9,449 bases of DNA, from the NCBI GenBank assembly GCA_018657375.1, contig JABHXI010000055.1, positions 1-9,449 on the forward strand. Reading direction: 5' to 3'. This document shows positions 5,629 to 9,449 of this stretch, one piece after another (within the stretch, counting starts at the first letter, position 1; each line of letters starts with the position of its first letter). The notes beneath the pieces were generated by a model. The model worked only from the letters and a program-made list of their open reading frames with translations. It did not search any database and had not been told where the DNA came from. Source of the stretch: Candidatus Nitrosopumilus sp. Lineage in GTDB: Archaea > Thermoproteota > Nitrososphaeria > Nitrososphaerales > Nitrosopumilaceae. Both the position numbers and the translations under genes were made by a program.

Positions 5629-6782
5629 TTTATCAATTCAATCTCCTTATCAATAATAGCACCAAAAGTTTCTTCCAGTTCTAATTCCAAAGTTTTATTT
5701 TTGATACAAAATAAAAGGTAGGGCAAGCATAATGTTACAAATGCACTAGAAGAAAGATGTAGTTTTTTTGACAGTACAGAAGATAGTGATTTAATTTTTG
5801 CGCCATCCCAACGAATTCTATTTAGTAAAGGCCAGGATAAATTATATTTAGAATATCTTATACGATCATCTTTTTGATATAAATTAATTAAAATGTCATT
5901 AAGATAACGCAGTAATCTCCAATTTTGTGTTTTCATAATTTTTCCAAGTAACATATCAGCATTTGAAATAACCTCTAAATATTTTGCAAGTGTAACAGTA
6001 TCTAGATCACTACTTACTATACTAGAATAAAATGCATTAATTTTATCTCTAGGAGCAATTTGTATTGAATATAAAACACCTCTAGCTTCTTGAATAGAAT
6101 TTGCTTTGAAAAAAGCATTTATTCCATCTTCAATATTTACACTATCAAAAGAAGTTTCTGTGGGAGGATTAAATCCAGTCAGTAAAGACTGCGTAAGATT
6201 AATCATTGAACGAATATCACCCTGGGATTTATCGATGACTTTGATTAATGAACCAGGACTTAATTTTGTATTTTCTTTTGTTAAAATATTATCTAAATAA
6301 ACACGCAAAAGACGTGGGGGTATTTTTTTAAAAGAAATTGTTGTTACTACTTTTTTAATACTCTTCATTTTATCTGAATCGTCAAAATTTGCAGCAAGTA
6401 AAATAGGCACATTTGGTTTTTTTAAAATATCAACAAGTGCTGCAACACCGCCATAGTCACCACGACCATGAATACCATCAACCTCATCAATAAAGATCAT
6501 AGGAGTTCCTAAAACACTAACATTGCCTAAAACGGGCATAAGGATTTCATTAATTTGAGATTTACTTCTAACGTCACTGGCATTAAGACCAATCAGATCA
6601 TAACCAAATTGTTTAGCCAAAAGATATCCGATAGTAGTTTTTCCAATTCCAGGAGGCCCCACGACCAAAAGAGGTTTTGTTCCTTTTTTCCATTTTGCAA
6701 ACCATTCCATTATGGCTGCACGAGGCTCCTCATTACCAACCATATCAGAAATAATCTGAGGTCGGTATTTTTCAGACCACAT
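5625..6782 (-). CDS. rfcL: Replication factor C large subunit (clamp loader)
   Basis: This 385-aa AAA+ ATPase is the large subunit of the archaeal clamp loader, which opens the PCNA ring and loads it on primed DNA. It begins WSEKYRPQ, the RFC N-terminal signature. Numbering from the ATG, Walker A is GPPGIGKTT (42-50), Walker B is MIFIDEVD (95-102), sensor 1 is LLAANF (around 128-133) and sensor 2 is GDIRSMIN (188-195). The SRC arginine-finger motif of small subunits is absent; ISFKKIPP stands there, as in large subunits. A C-terminal collar region follows (about 210-330). The protein is shorter than euryarchaeal RfcL and ends without a recognisable C-terminal PCNA-binding motif. The ATG at 6782 was chosen over the adjacent TTG (6785). 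It lies eight bases after the upstream gene and overlaps the downstream one. Confidence 0.95.
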   Translation of the reverse strand: MWSEKYRPQIISDMVGNEEPRAAIMEWFAKWKKGTKPLLVVGPPGIGKTTIGYLLAKQFGYDLIGLNASDVRSKSQINEILMPVLGNVSVLGTPMIFIDEVDGIHGRGDYGGVAALVDILKKPNVPILLAANFDDSDKMKSIKKVVTTISFKKIPPRLLRVYLDNILTKENTKLSPGSLIKVIDKSQGDIRSMINLTQSLLTGFNPPTETSFDSVNIEDGINAFFKANSIQEARGVLYSIQIAPRDKINAFYSSIVSSDLDTVTLAKYLEVISNADMLLGKIMKTQNWRLLRYLNDILINLYQKDDRIRYSKYNLSWPLLNRIRWDGAKIKSLSSVLSKKLHLSSSAFVTLCLPYLLFCIKNKTLELELEETFGAIIDKEIELIK

Positions 6783-6790
6783 CAATTTTA

Positions 6791-7912
6791 TCAGCGGGTT
6801 GGAAGATTTTTGTTCAAATCGGACCAGATGTTTTCTTGTTGTAATTTTTTATACCAGAATTGGTTATAATGTTCAACAGTAAGAAATAGAAATTCTAAAA
6901 ATTTTGTATGTGAAAAATTATCAGGTAATTTTTCAAGTGCAGTTCTTGCTTCACTTAGATATGATTCGCTATGATTCATTGTTTCTTCAAATCCACTTTT
7001 TGCATCATTCATTTTTAATGAATAAAATAATGGCCAAGAAGGAATTTTTGCAGCTCTATCTCTAATACTGTCTTCTATCTCATTTCCACATCCAACAGAT
7101 TCAGCTGCTTTTGCCATTCCAGTGTAGAAGATATCAGCTAAAGGTGCACGATTCAACGCCATGTTTCTACCAGCAGTACCCATTACAGAACGATATTTTT
7201 TGTAACTTTCAACTAATTCTTCTTCGGTAATCTCCGTAGGTTTATCTTTTAATTTTGTATCAAGATATTGTCCAATTCTTGCTTGTTTGAAACCTTCTTC
7301 AAATTCTTTGAGTACATCCTCACCACCTTTTGAAATTTTTTCTCTGGCAAGTTTCAAGATATAGGGATTCATTAATTTGTAATCATCTAAATATTCTAAA
7401 TCTTCATCTTTGTCTACAATTCTATCCATGGGCTCACTAAGATCAATTGCAATGATATGGCCATCAACAATGTCTTCCCTCATGGTAGTACTTTGCTCAT
7501 CTTTAAAATAATCTGTAGACGCATCAAAGAGACCATTAAAAACAGGGAATGTCATTTTGACAAAATTTGAATTTAAAATTCTAAGAACTCTATCATGCAA
7601 AGTATCAAAGTCCTGTAATTTGGATTTTATAGGCTCAATTTCAGATGCATTTAAAATAATTTCTGTAGAACCAACTTCTTCTGCAAATTGTTGCTGGGTT
7701 GTGTTTGGAGAGTTATCAGCGTTAATTTGATCAAAAAGGTTTTTTGCAAATCTTTGGGCAAATGCAGGGAATGTATCTTCAGCTTCTTGCTTGTATTGAT
7801 TAAACTGCTTGAATCCTTTGGATTTGAATAAGCCTTGTTTTATGATTTGTTTTCCAGGTTTAGTTCCCATCAAAGCACCTTTACTGAAAAGTGATTCGTC
7901 TTTTCCACTCAC
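6791..7912 (-). CDS. Conserved-looking protein of unknown function, upstream of rfcL
   Basis: I do not recognise this 373-aa protein. It is hydrophilic and strongly charged, without transmembrane segments, signal peptide, Walker motifs, zinc ligands or repeats; only one cysteine is present (VGCGNE, about 275). Most of it looks alpha-helical. An acidic patch, DKDEDLEYLDDY, lies near 167-178, and a more conserved-looking stretch with GTAGRNMALNRAPLADIF lies near 245-262. Three GTG/ATG starts are possible: GTG 7918, GTG 7912 and ATG 7870. I chose GTG 7912 because a TATA box is centred about 25 bases upstream, predicting a leaderless transcript. Its stop is eight bases before rfcL, so the two are probably co-transcribed and this gene leads the operon. 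A clamp-loader or replication link is inferred from position alone. Confidence 0.85.
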   Translation of the reverse strand: MSGKDESLFSKGALMGTKPGKQIIKQGLFKSKGFKQFNQYKQEAEDTFPAFAQRFAKNLFDQINADNSPNTTQQQFAEEVGSTEIILNASEIEPIKSKLQDFDTLHDRVLRILNSNFVKMTFPVFNGLFDASTDYFKDEQSTTMREDIVDGHIIAIDLSEPMDRIVDKDEDLEYLDDYKLMNPYILKLAREKISKGGEDVLKEFEEGFKQARIGQYLDTKLKDKPTEITEEELVESYKKYRSVMGTAGRNMALNRAPLADIFYTGMAKAAESVGCGNEIEDSIRDRAAKIPSWPLFYSLKMNDAKSGFEETMNHSESYLSEARTALEKLPDNFSHTKFLEFLFLTVEHYNQFWYKKLQQENIWSDLNKNLPTR

Positions 7913-7930
7913 AAACACAATCTTATTTGT

Positions 7931-7946
7931 TGTTATTTATGCTTTC
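7931..7946 (-). promoter_or_regulatory. BRE/TATA promoter of the unknown-rfcL operon
   Basis: On the minus strand GAAAGC, a purine-rich BRE-like element, is followed by ATAAATAACA. The TATA centre is about 25 bases before GTG 7912, the spacing for a transcript that begins at the start codon. It shares the 82-base divergent spacer with the phosphatase promoter. Confidence 0.55.
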
Positions 7947-7964
7947 AATACAAAAATTTTCTTC

Positions 7965-7974
7965 ACTTAAATTA
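7965..7974 (+). promoter_or_regulatory. TATA box of the phosphatase gene (leaderless)
   Basis: ACTTAAATTA is centred about 26 bases before the GTG at 7995. No ribosome binding site precedes the GTG; instead a run of six T residues (7989-7994) abuts it. Both facts favour a leaderless transcript starting at or near the GTG. Confidence 0.5.
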
Positions 7975-7994
7975 CGAAGAGAGAATTATTTTTT

Positions 7995-8792
7995 GTGGAA
8001 ATTGTAGAAATTCTTCGTGAGGCATCAAATCAAATTTATCAAAATGTAAAAGATCTTGCAGGAACAGAAGATGCCGCAGGTGATTTTGGAAGAGGTGCAG
8101 GCGGAGATATTTCACGAAACATAGACATCATTGCGGAAAAAACAGTTTTAGATTATCTTAAAAAAATTAATTTTGAATGTGTTGTGTTAGGGGAAGAATG
8201 TGGAAGAGTGGAACTATCAGAGAATCCAAAAGGTTACATCATAATGGATGCAATTGATGGTTCTGCTAATGCAGTACGTGGTGTACCGTTTTTTTGTAGT
8301 TCGTTAGCATTTGCAACAGAAAATAAACTCAGTTCAATTACAGATGGAGTGATAACAGATCTAACAAATGGGGACATGTATTGGGCTTCAAAAGGTAAAG
8401 GTGCATTTTTTAATGAAAAACCAATCAAAGTTCAACAAAAAGAACCAATTTACAAAATAGTTGGAATTAACACATCTGGGGGTTCAAATGAATTAATGAA
8501 ACGAATGTACCCAATATTTCAAAATCATAATCATACAAGACATTTTGGTGCTAATGCGTTAGAAATGGCATTATTTGCAAGAGGTGTCATGGATATTTTT
8601 ATTGACTTTAGAGATAAAATTAGAATTCAGGATATTGCTGCGGGATGCATCATTGTTAAAGAGGCAGGAGGTTTACTTCTAGATGCAGATTTGAATCCAC
8701 TAGATGCAGATCTAAGTTATGAGACAAGAGTGTCATTCATTGCCGCAGCAAATCAAAAAATTCTTGATGAAATAATGTCACAAATTAATTAG
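7995..8792 (+). CDS. Inositol monophosphatase / archaeal FBPase-family phosphatase
   Basis: This 265-aa Mg-dependent, lithium-sensitive-type phosphatase belongs to the IMPase/FBPase superfamily, whose archaeal members can hydrolyse inositol-1-phosphate and fructose-1,6-bisphosphate. The metal-site residues are visible: Glu67-Glu68 in LGEEC, Asp85 and Asp88 in MDAIDGSAN, and Asp213 in QDIAAG, followed by KEAGG. Two deviations from consensus occur: the DPIDGT motif reads DAIDGS and the WDxAAG motif reads QDIAAG. The length is normal. The GTG at 7995 is the only start that keeps the full N-terminal helix (MEIVEILREASNQI). It is divergent from the rfcL operon and probably monocistronic. The substrate, inositol phosphate for polar lipids or a sugar phosphate, cannot be settled from sequence. 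Confidence 0.92.
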   Translation: MEIVEILREASNQIYQNVKDLAGTEDAAGDFGRGAGGDISRNIDIIAEKTVLDYLKKINFECVVLGEECGRVELSENPKGYIIMDAIDGSANAVRGVPFFCSSLAFATENKLSSITDGVITDLTNGDMYWASKGKGAFFNEKPIKVQQKEPIYKIVGINTSGGSNELMKRMYPIFQNHNHTRHFGANALEMALFARGVMDIFIDFRDKIRIQDIAAGCIIVKEAGGLLLDADLNPLDADLSYETRVSFIAAANQKILDEIMSQIN

Positions 8793-8834
8793 AATTATAC
8801 AATTTATCAAATTTTCATAATTATTTTGTAAGAG

Positions 8835-8846
8835 AAATATATTTAA
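8835..8846 (+). promoter_or_regulatory. TATA box of the NAD(P)H reductase gene
   Basis: AAATATATTTAA, preceded by the purine-rich GTAAGAG, is centred about 32 bases before the ATG at 8872. Transcription would begin near 8866, giving a leader of about six bases. It is the strongest TATA-like sequence in the window. Confidence 0.6.
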
Positions 8847-8853
8847 CCAAAGT

Positions 8854-8869
8854 AACGATGAAGCTCGTT
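8854..8869 (+). promoter_or_regulatory. Small inverted repeat at the reductase transcription start
   Basis: AACGA-N6-TCGTT lies between the TATA box and the ATG and spans the predicted transcription start. The position would suit a repressor site, but five-base arms can occur by chance. Confidence 0.25.
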
Positions 8870-8871
8870 GT

Positions 8872-9449
8872 ATGGTATCTGAAATGAAGGCAAAAGTTGT
8901 CTACAGAGAGTTACTAAAAGAAGATCTAGTAATCATACGATTGGTTCCTGAGAACGGAATGCCAGAATATCAAACGGGTCAATTTTTAACAATTGGTCTA
9001 CCAATTCCAGCAGAGAAGAAAGTAGTTAGAAGGGCATATTCAATTGCATCCCATGCCGAAAATAGAGATTATTTTGAATTTGTAATTAGATGGGTTAGAA
9101 AACCACTTCCAGGTCGTGTAACAACTGAATTATTTTACCTTAGTGTTGGAGATGAAGTTACCCTCGGAGATCCAACGGGAGCAGCATTACTAATTAGCGA
9201 TAAATTACACAACGGTAAAAAAGACAATAGAAGAGTAATTTGTGTAGGTGGAGGAACAGGTTTAGCTCCATTTGTGGCATTTGCAAAACATTTCCAGGAT
9301 ACCAAGGATAGCAGAGAAGTCATAGTTTTACACGGTGCAAGTTATGTTGATGAATTAAGTTACAAACGCCTTTTAACAGATATGGAATTAGAAAGTGAAA
9401 AAAATGGAAGAGATAAATGGAATTTTAGATACAGAGCAGCAATTAGCAG
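8872..9449 (+). CDS. Ferredoxin/flavodoxin-NAD(P)H reductase family protein, N-terminal part (runs off right edge)
   Basis: The 192 residues present begin MVSEMKAKVV and read open to the window edge. The FAD-binding beta-barrel is marked by GQFLTIGL (36-43) and RAYSIAS (54-60), the RxYS flavin motif. GRVTTELF (81-88) and LGDPTGAA (98-105) follow. The NAD(P)-binding domain opens with VICVGGGTGLAPF (122-134) and continues with VLHGASYVDELSY, as in bacterial-type ferredoxin-NADP reductases of about 250-280 residues, so roughly the last third is missing. Family members transfer electrons between ferredoxin or flavodoxin and NADP(H), or serve as reductase modules; the partner cannot be told here. 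The ATG at 8872 was chosen for its fit to the promoter; an in-frame ATG four codons later (8884) is possible. Confidence 0.92.
   Translation, partial: MVSEMKAKVVYRELLKEDLVIIRLVPENGMPEYQTGQFLTIGLPIPAEKKVVRRAYSIASHAENRDYFEFVIRWVRKPLPGRVTTELFYLSVGDEVTLGDPTGAALLISDKLHNGKKDNRRVICVGGGTGLAPFVAFAKHFQDTKDSREVIVLHGASYVDELSYKRLLTDMELESEKNGRDKWNFRYRAAIS

Noticed and set aside
6830..6850. PCNA-binding motif at the C-terminus of the 373-aa protein (QENIWSDL)
   Set aside because: It has the glutamine and an aliphatic residue but lacks the terminal aromatic pair, so the match is too weak.
6555..6869. Plus-strand frame of 104 codons opposite rfcL
   Set aside because: It crosses the junction of two real minus-strand genes, lies antisense to the Walker A region, and has no domain.
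8793..8834. Small RNA or tRNA gene in the spacer after the phosphatase
   Set aside because: The spacer is short and almost all A/T, without a cloverleaf or stable stem; it is explained by the gene end and the reductase promoter.
1..9449. Insertion sequence, integrase, attachment site, toxin-antitoxin or defence genes
   Set aside because: No transposase, integrase, terminal inverted repeats, tRNA target or defence-family motif is visible; all genes except two belong to recognised core families and the base composition is even.

Overview
The window looks like core chromosome of an ammonia-oxidising archaeon of the Nitrosopumilus type (Nitrososphaerota, formerly Thaumarchaeota). The grounds are the low G+C, archaeal-style AT-rich promoter elements a fixed short distance from start codons, an archaeal replication factor C large subunit, and a nuoA-B-C complex I gene start beside a three-gene acetyl-/propionyl-CoA carboxylase operon of the 3-hydroxypropionate/4-hydroxybutyrate (3HP/4HB) carbon-fixation cycle. 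The organism call comes from recognising protein families, not from a search.

Layout from left to right. Positions 1-1099 (minus strand) carry the 5' end of a complex I operon: nuoA, nuoB and the first 50 codons of nuoC, which contain an in-frame 12-bp tandem repeat. A divergent, apparently leaderless bcp-type peroxiredoxin gene follows (1201-1665, plus). Positions 1676-5237 (minus) hold the carboxylase operon, transcribed as carboxyltransferase, biotin carboxylase, biotin carrier protein. Positions 5317-7912 (minus) hold a second tightly packed operon: an unrecognised 373-aa soluble protein, the clamp-loader large subunit rfcL, and a small 11-cysteine protein. At 7995 an inositol monophosphatase/FBPase-family gene runs divergently (plus). 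A ferredoxin/flavodoxin-NAD(P)H reductase-family gene starts at 8872 and runs off the right edge.

The genes fit an autotroph's central metabolism: complex I and the NAD(P)H reductase move electrons, the carboxylase fixes bicarbonate, the peroxiredoxin removes peroxide, and the phosphatase serves sugar or inositol phosphates. The rfcL operon belongs to DNA replication and is the only place with uncharacterised partners.

I found no mobile element, CRISPR array, tRNA, rRNA or clear sign of horizontal transfer, and no clearly novel multi-gene system. The points most worth following are the unknown-rfcL-Cys-rich operon, the loss of a conserved glutamate in NuoA, the substrate-pocket isoleucine in the carboxyltransferase, the coding repeat in nuoC, and a divergent pair of GTG-initiated genes whose TATA boxes predict leaderless transcripts. 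No intergenic stretch exceeds about 100 bases.
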